64,000 bases of DNA from Syntrophaceae bacterium UBA6087 (GCA_002448235.1 DIXF01000007.1:96284-160283), one strand, 5' to 3'. Positions 28,001 to 37,174 are shown, numbered from the stretch's first letter. Numbers and translations: made by a program. Notes: a model not told the origin generated them from the letters alone.

Positions 28001-29080
28001 TCAGGCATTGAACCGGATGCTCAGGATGTCCCCGTCCTGGACGATGTAGTTTTTTCCCTCGAGGCGGAAAAGCCCTTTATCGCGCAAACCCTTTTCACTG
28101 CCGATCTCGATGAGGTCCGTGTATGAGAAGCACTCCGCCCTGATGAAACCTCTCGCCAGGTCGGAATGGATGGCGCCTGCCGCGTCCACCGCCGTATCCC
28201 CCTTCTGGATGGTCCACGCCCGCACCTCGTCAGAGCCAACGGTAAAGAAGGTGATGTAGCCCAGCACCTCGTATGCCAGCATGCTTAAGCGGTCTTTTGC
28301 AGAGGCTTTGATGTTCATGTCTTCCATAAAGGCGGCAGCCTCGTCCGCTTCGAGCGTGCTCAGCTCCATCTCGAACTTGCCCGCGAACTCAACGGTCCGG
28401 AAGTCCTTCTCCAGACCGGTCACGAGATCTGCGTTGAGCGAGAAGCTGTTTTCATCGGAATTCAGGATCACCATGATGGGCTTTTCCGTAAGGAACCGGA
28501 AACCCCGAAGCAGTTTCAGTTCATCGTTGGACAGGCCCAGCGCGCTGATCATCACATTCTTCTCGAGGCCCTCGCATATCTTCACCAGGGCCTTTTTCTC
28601 GAGCTCCATATCCGGCGTTGCAGCCCCCCTCTTGATAAAGTGGTCGATGCGTTCCAGCCTGGTCTCGGCCATGATGAGATCGGAGAGGACAAGTTCCGTA
28701 ACGATCGTCTCCTTGTCCCGGGAAGGGTCTGCCGGGCCCATGATCCCATCGAGCATGTCGTGAGAAAAGTTGCGCAGCACCAGGCCCAGCGCATCGGCAT
28801 TCTTGACCAGGGCAAGCTCGGAGGCGCTGAAAATCTGTTTTTTGTCCTCGCCCGATGCAAACCCGACGAAATCCATGCATTCTATCGTCGCGTAGGCCGT
28901 CTTTTTCGGCTTGTACATCTCCGTGAGCTTTTCCACCCGCGGGTCAGTCACCTGAACGACGGCAATATTGGGCTCCGGCCTTGACGAGGCAAAGGCATTC
29001 GTTTCGATATCAGAGCCGGTCAAGGCATTAAAGATCGTTGTCTTCCCGGATTTCTCCAGGCCGATAAGACCGATTCGCAT
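28001..29080 (-). CDS. ychF: YchF/OLA1-type P-loop ATPase/GTPase
   Basis: The 359 residues are close to the ~363 of YchF. The P-loop reads GLEKSGKTTIFNALTG rather than the family's usual GLPNVGKST. The YchF-specific NxxE base motif is present (VILNSDENS), as is the C-terminal TGS-like domain (GDEV..AWTIQKGDTAVDAA). YchF proteins bind ATP and ribosomes and modulate translation and stress responses. The P-loop deviation suggests a paralogue of the housekeeping copy. A cupin gene follows immediately. Confidence 0.87.
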   Translation of the reverse strand: MRIGLIGLEKSGKTTIFNALTGSDIETNAFASSRPEPNIAVVQVTDPRVEKLTEMYKPKKTAYATIECMDFVGFASGEDKKQIFSASELALVKNADALGLVLRNFSHDMLDGIMGPADPSRDKETIVTELVLSDLIMAETRLERIDHFIKRGAATPDMELEKKALVKICEGLEKNVMISALGLSNDELKLLRGFRFLTEKPIMVILNSDENSFSLNADLVTGLEKDFRTVEFAGKFEMELSTLEADEAAAFMEDMNIKASAKDRLSMLAYEVLGYITFFTVGSDEVRAWTIQKGDTAVDAAGAIHSDLARGFIRAECFSYTDLIEIGSEKGLRDKGLFRLEGKNYIVQDGDILSIRFNA

Positions 29081-29320
29081 ATGATTCCCCTTTTACGATG
29101 ATGAGATACGGCTTGCCGCTTATAACATCAATAATCAGGAAATCCAACCTCGTAACCGGCAGCCTTTCCGCAAAGGCTTTCCCAAGAAATGGACGAAAAA
29201 ACGGCCTTCGTCATGAGAACACGCCCCGTAAAAAAATAAGAGCTTCCCTTTGCAAATCACCCCTCAATGGATTATCTTTACTACCAAATGAGATGAATTC
29301 CTTAAGCCAAGGAGGTTTTT

Positions 29321-29782
29321 ATGCGGACGGCGAGAGACATCATGACGAGCCCGGTAATCACCCTAAAGCCCACGATGGAAATCGTGACAGCGGCAAAGAT
29401 CCTTATGGATAACCACATCAACGGGGCTCCGGTCGTCGATGACGACGGCACCATCGTGGGGGTGCTGACCAGAGACGATCTGATCACACAGCAGAGGAAG
29501 ATCCCGCTGCCCTCGTACTTTGTCGTGCTCGATGCCCTCATCCCTCTGCATTCGGTGGGGCAGGTCGAGAAGGAGATGGAAAAGATCGCAGCCACGACTG
29601 TAGAACACGCCATGACCAGGACCCCGGTCATCGTCACGCCGGACACCGCCATCGAAGATATCGCAAGCCTGATGCTGGACAAAAAGATCCACACCATCCC
29701 GGTTCAGCAGTATGACGGAGAGATCGTGGGCGTTATCGGCAAGGAGGATCTTCTCAAGACACTCTTTCAGGCAGCAAGATAA
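29321..29782 (+). CDS. Two-CBS-domain protein
   Basis: This 153-residue protein consists of two CBS repeats: ARDIMTSPVITLKP to VGVLTRDDLI, and VEHAMTRTPVIVTPD to VGVIGKEDLL. AAGGAGGTTTTT is an ideal ribosome site before ATG 29321. The protein probably binds AMP, ADP or ATP. It stands alone and is convergent with the acyl-CoA ligase gene, so its client protein is unknown. A CTCACCC-TGC-GGGTGAG hairpin without a T-tract lies 24 bp after the stop (29807-29823). Confidence 0.9.
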   Translation: MRTARDIMTSPVITLKPTMEIVTAAKILMDNHINGAPVVDDDGTIVGVLTRDDLITQQRKIPLPSYFVVLDALIPLHSVGQVEKEMEKIAATTVEHAMTRTPVIVTPDTAIEDIASLMLDKKIHTIPVQQYDGEIVGVIGKEDLLKTLFQAAR

Positions 29783-29882
29783 GAATTCAAAAGGATCGTT
29801 TCAGCTCTCACCCTGCGGGTGAGCGCGCCCTCCCGCCCGGAAGCGGCAAACGGACCGGAGCGGGGTCAAAGCAGGCAAGCCG

Positions 29883-31316
29883 CTAGCGCATACTGCCGCA
29901 GGACAGTTCTCCATCCCTGTTGCATACCGCCTGCTTTCGCTCCTCCAGGGCCATTTTCATGGCGAGATACCTTGAGTTCTGGTAGGAAACCTTCAGGGCG
30001 CGGACTGCCTCTTCCGGGGATTCGAAGATGGGCACCTGGTACTGCTGCCGGTAGGTGACGGTCTTGTGCACGGCGTTGGGCGTATAGATCGCTGCAGGTT
30101 TACCGTAGTAGCGGCATTTCTTCACCAGTTCGACGATCGCATCGATCACCATGGGGTGCCACAGGCTCGGTACGGGAAGGAGCCCGTCCACCTCGTTTGA
30201 AGAAAGCAGGATGTCGAAAATTTCGAGGAATGTCTGCATGGAGAGCGCAGGACCTAAGTCTATGGGGTTCGACACATTGAAGATTTGGCCTGTCCTGCTC
30301 AATTTTTCCTGGGTCTCGGGCGAAAGGCGCGCCATCTCAAGCCCTGCCTGAACGAGCAGGTCGGCCGTGATGCCCCCGAATGCGCCCGAATTCGTGAACA
30401 CCGCAATCCGCTTGCCTTGAAGCGGCGGCATATGGGTAAAGATCTTCGGCAGGGCATGGAGCTCGGATATGCTGTTGACCCGGATGATGCCCCCCTGTTT
30501 GCAGGCGTTGTCGAATACCTCGTCGTTGTTCGCCATGCCCGCGGTATGAGACATGGCCGCCTGCGAGCCCTCGCTCGTCCGGCCGGTCTTGAAGGCCAGG
30601 ATGGGCTTCGTCACCCGCCGGGCCGCCTCGATGAACTTCCTCCCGTTCTTGATGTTTTCAAGATACATCCCGATGACTTGCGTTGAATCGTCCTGCTGGA
30701 AATATTCGAGCATGTCGGCCTCGTCGATATCGGATTTGTTTCCGATGCTGACGATCTTGTTTGCCTTGACCACGTCCATGCTGAAGGATTCGAGGACGAT
30801 CACCACGATGCCGCCGCTCTGGATAATGTAGGAGATGGTGCCGTTCTCCCGGGCGAAGACGTTGAAATCGTCCTGCTGGATGCCGTAAAAGCAGCAGAAC
30901 TTGTTTTGGGTATTGAGCACGCCCAGGCAGTTCGGGCCCATGATCCGCATGTGGTTCTTCTTTGCGGTCTCGTCTATCCGGCGCTGCATGGCCCTTCCCT
31001 GCTCGCCGCCTTCGGAGAAACCCGAGCTCTCGATGATGAGGTGTTTGATACCCTTCTCTGCACATTGATCTACGAAGTCGGGAACGACTGCGGCGGGCGT
31101 GATGATCACCGCGAGGTCCACGGCATCGGGTATGTCGGTAACCGCTGCGTAGCCGGGGCATCCATGTACCGCTTCAGCCTTGCGGTTCACGGCATACACG
31201 CGACCGTCCCACGGGGAGAACTCGTTCATGGACCGGCAGATGGTTGCACCGAGGTTGAAGGGAGAGTTCGACGCACCGATGACGACTACGGATTTCGGGT
31301 TAAAGAATGTTTCCAT
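29883..31316 (-). CDS. ADP-forming acyl-CoA ligase alpha subunit (CoA-binding/succinyl-CoA ligase-like), no beta domain
   Basis: ATG 31316 follows GGGAGGTGCAGCA; 477 residues. Domain order is a CoA-binding Rossmann domain (VVVIGASNSPFNLGATIC), a ligase domain (IMGPNCLGVLN), the phospho-His loop (MSHTAGMANND) and the flavodoxin-like third domain (VFTNSGAFGGITADLL). The ATP-grasp beta domain is missing and no separate beta gene is present here. Such enzymes interconvert acyl-CoA + ADP + Pi with acid + ATP. A paralogue lies at 31988-33517 and a PadR regulator between them. Confidence 0.9.
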   Translation of the reverse strand: METFFNPKSVVVIGASNSPFNLGATICRSMNEFSPWDGRVYAVNRKAEAVHGCPGYAAVTDIPDAVDLAVIITPAAVVPDFVDQCAEKGIKHLIIESSGFSEGGEQGRAMQRRIDETAKKNHMRIMGPNCLGVLNTQNKFCCFYGIQQDDFNVFARENGTISYIIQSGGIVVIVLESFSMDVVKANKIVSIGNKSDIDEADMLEYFQQDDSTQVIGMYLENIKNGRKFIEAARRVTKPILAFKTGRTSEGSQAAMSHTAGMANNDEVFDNACKQGGIIRVNSISELHALPKIFTHMPPLQGKRIAVFTNSGAFGGITADLLVQAGLEMARLSPETQEKLSRTGQIFNVSNPIDLGPALSMQTFLEIFDILLSSNEVDGLLPVPSLWHPMVIDAIVELVKKCRYYGKPAAIYTPNAVHKTVTYRQQYQVPIFESPEEAVRALKVSYQNSRYLAMKMALEERKQAVCNRDGELSCGSMR

Positions 31317-31384
31317 TGCTGCACCTCCCAAGATGTTTTAGACTAATGCAACCGGTGAAGCATTCACGGTTCGGGAGCTCCCCA

Positions 31385-31897
31385 TCAAGACTTCCTTCTC
31401 TCCAGCTCTTTCCGGTAGACATCCCGGAGCATCTCGATCAGGCTCACGATCGTGGTATAGATAAACCGGCCGTTCTCATCCCCTGACTGCTCCGCATCGT
31501 CTTTCATATGCCCCAGGTCTTCCAACTGCTCTTCGAGGGAGCCGAGCTCGCTTTCGAACTGCTGCACCACCTCCTCGGGCGTGAGGAACCGGAAGAAAAA
31601 TGCCCTGGTGAGAAAATCGAGCTGGTAATCAACCGGGATAGGCGGCGACGTCAGGGCTTTCATGAATTCCTGCCTGCCTTTTTCCGTGATCGAATACACG
31701 TGCTTATTGGGTTTGCCTGTCTGGAACACGACCTCCTTGCGGACAAGGTCCCCGGCTTCGAGCTTTCTGAGCGCCGGATAGATCTGGTTGAGGCTCAAGT
31801 TGTAGGCCATCATCAGTCTTCCGGTAATGTTCTTGATCTTGTACCCGCTCTTGGGGCCCGACATGAGGAAGCCCAGGAGCATCTGGTCGGTATCCAT
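31385..31897 (-). CDS. PadR-family transcriptional regulator
   Basis: This 170-residue protein has an N-terminal winged helix-turn-helix (LLGFLMSGPKSGYKI, LNQIYPALRKLEAGDLV, YSITEKGRQEF) and a C-terminal Vir_act_alpha_C-like dimerisation coiled coil. PadR proteins repress genes for phenolic acid handling or exporters and often their own gene. A palindrome over its own -10 region (31943-31961) suggests autoregulation. It sits between two acyl-CoA ligase alpha genes on the same strand, which are candidate targets. Confidence 0.93.
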   Translation of the reverse strand: MDTDQMLLGFLMSGPKSGYKIKNITGRLMMAYNLSLNQIYPALRKLEAGDLVRKEVVFQTGKPNKHVYSITEKGRQEFMKALTSPPIPVDYQLDFLTRAFFFRFLTPEEVVQQFESELGSLEEQLEDLGHMKDDAEQSGDENGRFIYTTIVSLIEMLRDVYRKELERRKS

Positions 31898-31942
31898 GAA
31901 ATCAACTCCGTATTGTTTTTATCGGCATTAGTTTTATTTGCT

Positions 31943-31983
31943 ATATTTTATAATAAAATATCATATTCACCGATATATGTCAA
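31943..31983 (-). promoter_or_regulatory. padR promoter with overlapping palindromic operator
   Basis: On the minus strand TTGACA (31978-31983) is followed after 17 bases by TATTTT (31955-31960), a good sigma-70-type promoter. A perfect palindrome, ATATTTTAT-A-ATAAAATAT (31943-31961), covers the -10 box. The position, just upstream of the PadR gene start at 31897, is that expected of an autorepressor site. It is AT-rich, so chance symmetry is possible. Confidence 0.65.
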
Positions 31984-31987
31984 TATG

Positions 31988-33517
31988 TCAGGCCGGCAAT
32001 ATGGCGCTTATGGGATCGACCGACTTCTTCAGGATTCCCCCCGGGCTCCTCTGTGCATAGTATCCGGCAACATGACTCAGGGCGCGAAGAGCGCTGACCA
32101 GATCATTGAATACCGGAATTCCCCGGCTGAGAAAGGCACTTCTCGTATCGCGTATGAGCTCTTCAATATCAAGGGAGTCCATGCCCTGTCTGAAGTTGGG
32201 AAGGACGAGCATGAGGGGCTTCCCGGTCTTTGCGCTCACTTCGGATGCCATCTCCGCCATTTCCCGGTATGGGGCGATATCCTTCACGAAATCGATGCCG
32301 AAGCCCATGGCAAGGGGCTTGTAATGGTGAAGGAGCAGGACGAGAATCTGGAGATCGACCCTCGGGTCCTGGGCTGCATGGAGGAATATTTCCCGGTAGG
32401 CTTGGGGGCTGACATAAGGGTTCGCCGCATCGATAGGATTTTTGGCGCTCGATCCGGGCTTCGGCAGAAAATCGAGGATCTTCTCGCTTATTGCGGGGTC
32501 CAGCATGGGTATGCCGAGCCCGTAGCGCTCAGCCGTATCACAGGCGCTCACTCCCAGGGCCCCGCCGCCGCCGGCAACGGTGATGTTCCGGTAGGCCCGT
32601 TCCGGAAGCAGGGAGAAGGCGTGGCACACCTCGGCCATTTCCCACAGGTCTCCGACCTGGATTGCTCCGCTCTGACTCATGACAGCCTGCCAGATCCTGC
32701 TGCTGCCGCCCATGGATGCCGTATGGCTCGCAACGGCCCTGCTCCCGGATTCGGAGAGGCCTCCTTTGTTGATGATCACAGGCTTTTTTGCCGCCACATC
32801 CTTAAGGACCGAGAAGAATCGTGCCCCGTCCTCAACCCCCTCGATATACATGGCGATAACCTTTGTCTCGGGATCGTTGCCGAGGTATGAGAGGAGCTCT
32901 GTCTCCCGCAAGTCGGCACCGTTGCCGAAGCTCACCACCTTGGAGAGCCCGACACCCATCCATTTGCCGATATGGGCGAAATCGATGGACATGCCGCCGC
33001 TCTGGGAAACGAACCCTACCGGCCCGCTCTCCCGGGATAAGTCCGGCCCGGGGAGCAGGGTCAGCCCGCTTCTGGGACAGTAGATCCCGAAGCAGTTCGG
33101 CCCCACCACACGGATCCCCCGGGAGCAGATGTCCCTGATCTCTCTTTCCAGCCTCAAACCTTCCGGCGTGCCCAGCTCGGAGAACCCGGAAGACAGGATC
33201 TCCGCACCTGCAGCACCCTTGAGCCTGCAGTCTTCGAGGGCCTTCGGCACATGCTCTGCGGGCACGGCGATAATGGCAAAATCTATGGGCTCCGGAATTT
33301 CCTGAACGCTCCGGTAAAGCTTCCTGCCGCAATATTCTCCGCCCTTGGGATTCACCCCATAGATCGAGCCCTCATATCCTATTGCCACGAGCGCGTTGAA
33401 GATCCCGCTGCCGAATACGTTGCCTTTCGAAGAAACACCGATGATAGCGATACTCCCGGGATGAAAGATGCGGTCAAAGACGTCTTGACGGGCAGGCTCC
33501 TTATTTTCGGACCTCAT
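31988..33517 (-). CDS. Second ADP-forming acyl-CoA ligase alpha subunit (CoA-binding protein)
   Basis: ATG 33517 follows GGAGGGTTTC; 509 residues. It has the same architecture as its neighbour: CoA-binding domain (IAIIGVSSKGNVFGSGIF), VVGPNCFGIY, phospho-His loop (VASHTASMGG) and third domain (GGGGALGVSACD). The ATP-grasp part is again missing. The two paralogues are clearly diverged, so they probably act on different acyl-CoAs. It is transcribed toward padR. In anaerobes such proteins take part in acid/acyl-CoA energy conservation, although the acid is unknown here. Confidence 0.88.
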   Translation of the reverse strand: MRSENKEPARQDVFDRIFHPGSIAIIGVSSKGNVFGSGIFNALVAIGYEGSIYGVNPKGGEYCGRKLYRSVQEIPEPIDFAIIAVPAEHVPKALEDCRLKGAAGAEILSSGFSELGTPEGLRLEREIRDICSRGIRVVGPNCFGIYCPRSGLTLLPGPDLSRESGPVGFVSQSGGMSIDFAHIGKWMGVGLSKVVSFGNGADLRETELLSYLGNDPETKVIAMYIEGVEDGARFFSVLKDVAAKKPVIINKGGLSESGSRAVASHTASMGGSSRIWQAVMSQSGAIQVGDLWEMAEVCHAFSLLPERAYRNITVAGGGGALGVSACDTAERYGLGIPMLDPAISEKILDFLPKPGSSAKNPIDAANPYVSPQAYREIFLHAAQDPRVDLQILVLLLHHYKPLAMGFGIDFVKDIAPYREMAEMASEVSAKTGKPLMLVLPNFRQGMDSLDIEELIRDTRSAFLSRGIPVFNDLVSALRALSHVAGYYAQRSPGGILKKSVDPISAILPA

Positions 33518-33681
33518 GAAACCCTCCTCGAGAATCTTTTGAATCAAGGCATGGACAACTCAATAGATTTCACTTTCCGATACCCGCGTCAATGTTTTTA
33601 TCCTGTTCTTGAATGGCAATATTTACATTGCTCTTTTTAACGCTTATTATTTGTTGATAAAGAAAAAAGGATCAGCGCCCC

Positions 33682-34557
33682 ATGCCCAAGGAAAACACCC
33701 ATCTCTGGTTTGCCCGCGGACTCCTGGACCATCTCGCGGAAACGCAGATGCTCAAAGATATCTCGGCGCACATAGACCGGTACCATCTCGGCTCCATTAT
33801 ACCCGATACATTCTTTTACAGCCGGGACAAGTCCGCTGAAGAGGTTTCCGAAATCATCCACGGGAAAGGCGGCAGACCTACGAACACGGTCATCATACGC
33901 GTGCTCGACAATGCAAAGGGAATGGCCGATCTCGCCTTTATCCTCGGGTTTATCAGCCACTGCGCGCTGGATATCACCTTTCATCCCATGGTCAATGCGC
34001 TGAGCGGCAACTATTATGACGAGGACCCCCTGGAAAAGCGTGAAGCCGTCTACACGCACCGTCACATCGAGACCTGCATCGACGCTCTGATAGAAAACCC
34101 TTTGCGGATCTACCGGCTTGTCCGAACGCACATGCTCAAAGGTCTCGTTTTTGAAGACGTCATCTGCGAGGACCATTCCGTTCCTGCCCGGACGCAGGAG
34201 CGCACTCTCGCCATGCAGCTTTTTGCCAACCGTCTTTTCGCCGGCAATAATGCGTACAGGTTCGCGAAGCTCCTTCACAAAGCCGGAATCATCCCGTCGA
34301 AAGAACCTTTGTCGCTTTTTTACGGGAACGCCCGCGAGCACCCCTGCATCACCAGCCTGATACATTATCGGGATATCGATACCGGCACGGAAAAGTCCGA
34401 ACACCTGAGCAGCTTTTTCGACCGTGCACGCACAAAGGCTCTGGGCATGATGGAAGGAGCCTGGGGCTACGCGCACGGCACCGTCACGAAGGAGCGCCTC
34501 CTGGAGATGATACCGGGGGAGAACCTGAGCACCGGAGAGCCCCCTGTACATTTTTAG
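33682..34557 (+). CDS. Zinc-dependent phospholipase C-like protein
   Basis: This 291-residue protein shows the pattern of the zinc-dependent PLC/S1-P1 nuclease-like family: ENTHLWFARGLLD (N-terminal His ligand), HLGSIIPDTFFYSRD, LGFISHCALDITFHPM and THRHIETCIDAL. The metal-binding His/Asp set is consistent with phosphodiester hydrolysis, but no signal peptide is seen, unlike secreted PLCs. It is a single gene, divergent from the acyl-CoA ligase gene. The start at ATG 33682 is the first in frame. Confidence 0.8.
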   Translation: MPKENTHLWFARGLLDHLAETQMLKDISAHIDRYHLGSIIPDTFFYSRDKSAEEVSEIIHGKGGRPTNTVIIRVLDNAKGMADLAFILGFISHCALDITFHPMVNALSGNYYDEDPLEKREAVYTHRHIETCIDALIENPLRIYRLVRTHMLKGLVFEDVICEDHSVPARTQERTLAMQLFANRLFAGNNAYRFAKLLHKAGIIPSKEPLSLFYGNAREHPCITSLIHYRDIDTGTEKSEHLSSFFDRARTKALGMMEGAWGYAHGTVTKERLLEMIPGENLSTGEPPVHF

Positions 34558-34595
34558 CATCGAAGCTCCGAGCCCGGAGAATCCCCGGTATTGTG

Positions 34596-34624
34596 TTGAC
34601 TTTCCGGTATTTTTTGTTTAAATT
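34596..34624 (+). promoter_or_regulatory. Sigma-70-type promoter for the CsgG-like operon
   Basis: TTGACT (34596-34601), a 17-base spacer, then TAAATT (34619-34624). It is near-consensus and correctly placed, leaving a 5' leader of about 200 nt before the CsgG-like gene at 34837. Confidence 0.65.
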
Positions 34625-34660
34625 CAAGCCGAGTAATACATTATTTTATGTAGAATGACG

Positions 34661-34742
34661 TTTGAGTGGCGCAGAGGGGCAGATTTCCGTTGCAAGGGCT
34701 CTCGATACTCCCCGATCTTTCCAACAGACACGCCACCTCAAA
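34661..34742 (+). ncRNA. Candidate structured leader RNA upstream of the CsgG-like operon
   Basis: TTTGAGTGGCG (34661-34671) can pair with CGCCACCTCAAA (34731-34742) with one bulged base, closing a ~60-nt loop with further GC-rich pairing potential. It lies between the promoter at 34596 and the gene at 34837. It could be a riboswitch-like or protein-binding leader. No known family is recognised and no covariation can be tested here. Confidence 0.35.
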
Positions 34743-34836
34743 AATGCGCTTTGATGAGTGCAGGAACAGGCAATAACCGGAGGCTTTTAAGGGCAATTTC
34801 TTAAAACCAATTCATGTTTCATAAAAGGTCTTTCCC

Positions 34837-35754
34837 ATGAAAAAAAACATCGTCATGTGTCTTTTGTCGGCCGCCCTGGTTTTTTCCGCTTTCGGAAACA
34901 CTCTTTGGGCAGGCCAGGTGGTAACCGATGAAGCGAAGGCATGGGCCCGCTCTGCAGTAGAGCAGGAGAAATCCTTGGGCGCACCCCCTTCGGGCAAAAC
35001 GGTGGCCGTGCTCTATTTCCATGACACAACCGCTTCGCAAAAGCTCGCACCGCTTCAGAAAGGTCTCGCCTTCATGCTCATGACCGATCTGGCAAAGGTC
35101 GAAGGACTCCAGCTCGTGGAGCGGGTAAAGCTCCAGGCCCTCGTTGAAGAGCTCGGGCTGGGCGCTTCCGGCGTGGTAGACGACAGCACGGCCCCGCGTG
35201 TGGGCAGACTGCTCCAGGCACGCTGGCTCGTAGGAGGCGACCTCCTTCAGGGGCAGACCTCCGAGCTTAAGGTAGACTCGGACGTAGTGGGCACCCAGAA
35301 GATGAACGTCCTGGGAAGACCGACGGCCGAAGGCATGCTGGCTCAGCTCTTTGATATCGAGAAGAAGCTCCTCTTTCAGACAATCGAGCTTCTTAAGGTA
35401 AAGGTAAGCCCTGAAAAGAAAAATGAGCTGCAGAAACCCCTTTCTGCGAATCCGCAGGCCCTGCTTTATTTCTTTTCCGGGCTGGACAGCTCGGACAGGG
35501 GCGATTACCTGTCTGCAGAAGACGGCTATAAAAGGGCACTGGTAAAAGATCCCGGACTCGCCCCCGCAAGGGACGCTCTGGCCGAGCTTTACAGCCTCAA
35601 GCTCGTAAGCCCGAAGAAAAGGAGCCGCGACCTGGCGCACGACCTCAAGGACAGGACTTCAAGCACCGACTCCCTCATCCCGGACGATCCGGAGCGGAGA
35701 TACGGCGACCCGGGCGATAACGCGACAACCGGGCAGATCAGGGTCCAGTGGTAA
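34837..35754 (+). CDS. CsgG-like protein with TPR-like C-terminal region, exported
   Basis: This 305-residue protein has a cleavable signal peptide (to about NTLWAGQ). Residues ~50-165 form a CsgG/FlgO-like domain: VAVLYFHDTT, LMTDLAKVEGLQLVERVKLQ, ELGLGASG and RLLQARWLVGGDL. Residues ~200-250 contain a TPR-like pair of helices (DSSDRGDYLSAEDGYKRAL). CsgG forms the curli secretion channel, but these short proteins lack the channel hairpins, so an envelope-assembly or regulatory role is more likely. It is first gene of a cluster with a lipoprotein and a predicted outer-membrane barrel. Confidence 0.75.
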   Translation: MKKNIVMCLLSAALVFSAFGNTLWAGQVVTDEAKAWARSAVEQEKSLGAPPSGKTVAVLYFHDTTASQKLAPLQKGLAFMLMTDLAKVEGLQLVERVKLQALVEELGLGASGVVDDSTAPRVGRLLQARWLVGGDLLQGQTSELKVDSDVVGTQKMNVLGRPTAEGMLAQLFDIEKKLLFQTIELLKVKVSPEKKNELQKPLSANPQALLYFFSGLDSSDRGDYLSAEDGYKRALVKDPGLAPARDALAELYSLKLVSPKKRSRDLAHDLKDRTSSTDSLIPDDPERRYGDPGDNATTGQIRVQW

Positions 35755-35791
35755 TTGTATCGAGATACATTGAACAGTGGAGTATTCGGCA

Positions 35792-37174
35792 ATGAATATG
35801 AACATTGATTTAAAGAAAACCGGCGTACACCATATCATCCGGGTTCACGGGCATCTCATCTGCATTCTCCTGTTCGCCCTCTCGCTTCTCTTCATGAGCT
35901 CTTGCAGCAAGAGCGGCGGCTCGGAAGAGGCAACCAGTAACGGATCGGTCGCTTTCGCATTGAAGTTCCCGGAAGGGACATCTTCTCACCTGCAGCACAC
36001 GCCCGTTATAAACAGCGCGGTAGTGTCATCCGCCTGCGCGGCATATGGCGTTTCGACCATCGAAGCTTATATCTACGACGGATCGGGAACCCTTATCGCC
36101 CAGGGCGGACCGTGGAACTGCATCGACGGCAGCGGGCTCATCTCGGAAGTGACGGTAGGCGAGAACAGACGGATCGTCGTTCTCTGCTATAATGAAGCCG
36201 GCGTACCGATCTACAGCGGCGAAAGGACCGGTGTCCTTGTCGCACTGGGCGCAACGACAGACGCCGGCGTGATCGACGTCAGCTCCACAAACCATGCCCC
36301 TGAGCTCGCCGGTATTGCGGACACGCAGGGATTGGTCAGCAGTCCTGTGATATTTGATTCTTCCGAGTTCTTCGCAACAGACGCCGATGACGATATCCTT
36401 ACCTACGAAATCGGCAATCTGCCGGCCTTCAATGCCTTCGATCCCGAAAACAGGCTGTTTTCCTGGACCCCGGGTTCGGCGGGTGATTATAAGGTCCTTT
36501 TCGTAGTGCACGATGACGGCACACCTCGCAAGAGCGACTATCAGGAAGTGACGATAAACGTGGGCTCGCCAGCTGGAGGTTTCCCCCCCCGGCATCCTGT
36601 TCTGTATCCGATAGGCCCGCAGGTGGTTAGTCAGGGCAGCATCGTATCCATACAACTCCAAGGCACCGACCCCGATGAAGGAATCTTTTACTACTCCGCC
36701 GAGCCTGTGCCCGGCAAGGAAGACAGCTTCCCGGAAACGTATGATTTCGAGGCATCGGGTGCATTCACCTGGGACACCGCTTCCGTTACAGCCGGGAATT
36801 ACTCTGTCCTTTTCAGGGTATCAAATACCTTCTTACTCGATGACTTTGAGGAGGTCACCATCACGGTCGGCAATGTCAATCGGCCCCCCGTGCTCACTCC
36901 CATTGGGTCACGGTGGAGGACGGCGGACAATATAGAGCCGATAAGCTTTATCGTCACCGCGTCCGACCCGGAAGACGATATATTGACCTACTCACTCGTT
37001 GACTTGGACGGTGAATATTCCTATCCGACAGGCGCTTCAATAGATCCGGGTACCCAGGTATTTACCTGGAGCGAATATGCCATGGAGCAGACTTACCAGG
37101 TACGGATTGTCGTTACCGACAGTCACGGGGAGACCGACTTCGAAGATGTATTGATTAGAATTCCGGCATTTTAG
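35792..37174 (+). CDS. Cell-surface lipoprotein with shared N-terminal domain and Ig/cadherin-like repeats
   Basis: ATG 35792 is preferred (GTGGAG upstream); ~460 residues. The signal sequence ends in LFMSSC, a lipobox. An N-terminal domain (residues ~40-170) includes SVAFALKFPEG, EAYIYDGSG, GGPWNC and TTDAGVIDV and has a clear relative in the lipoprotein at 38742. The rest is three Ig/cadherin-like repeats (NHAPELAGI, DADDDILTYEI, NRPPVLTPI, SDPEDDILTYSL) with acidic Ca2+-type loops. It is probably outer-membrane anchored. It follows the CsgG-like gene by 37 bp. Confidence 0.78.
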   Translation: MNMNIDLKKTGVHHIIRVHGHLICILLFALSLLFMSSCSKSGGSEEATSNGSVAFALKFPEGTSSHLQHTPVINSAVVSSACAAYGVSTIEAYIYDGSGTLIAQGGPWNCIDGSGLISEVTVGENRRIVVLCYNEAGVPIYSGERTGVLVALGATTDAGVIDVSSTNHAPELAGIADTQGLVSSPVIFDSSEFFATDADDDILTYEIGNLPAFNAFDPENRLFSWTPGSAGDYKVLFVVHDDGTPRKSDYQEVTINVGSPAGGFPPRHPVLYPIGPQVVSQGSIVSIQLQGTDPDEGIFYYSAEPVPGKEDSFPETYDFEASGAFTWDTASVTAGNYSVLFRVSNTFLLDDFEEVTITVGNVNRPPVLTPIGSRWRTADNIEPISFIVTASDPEDDILTYSLVDLDGEYSYPTGASIDPGTQVFTWSEYAMEQTYQVRIVVTDSHGETDFEDVLIRIPAF

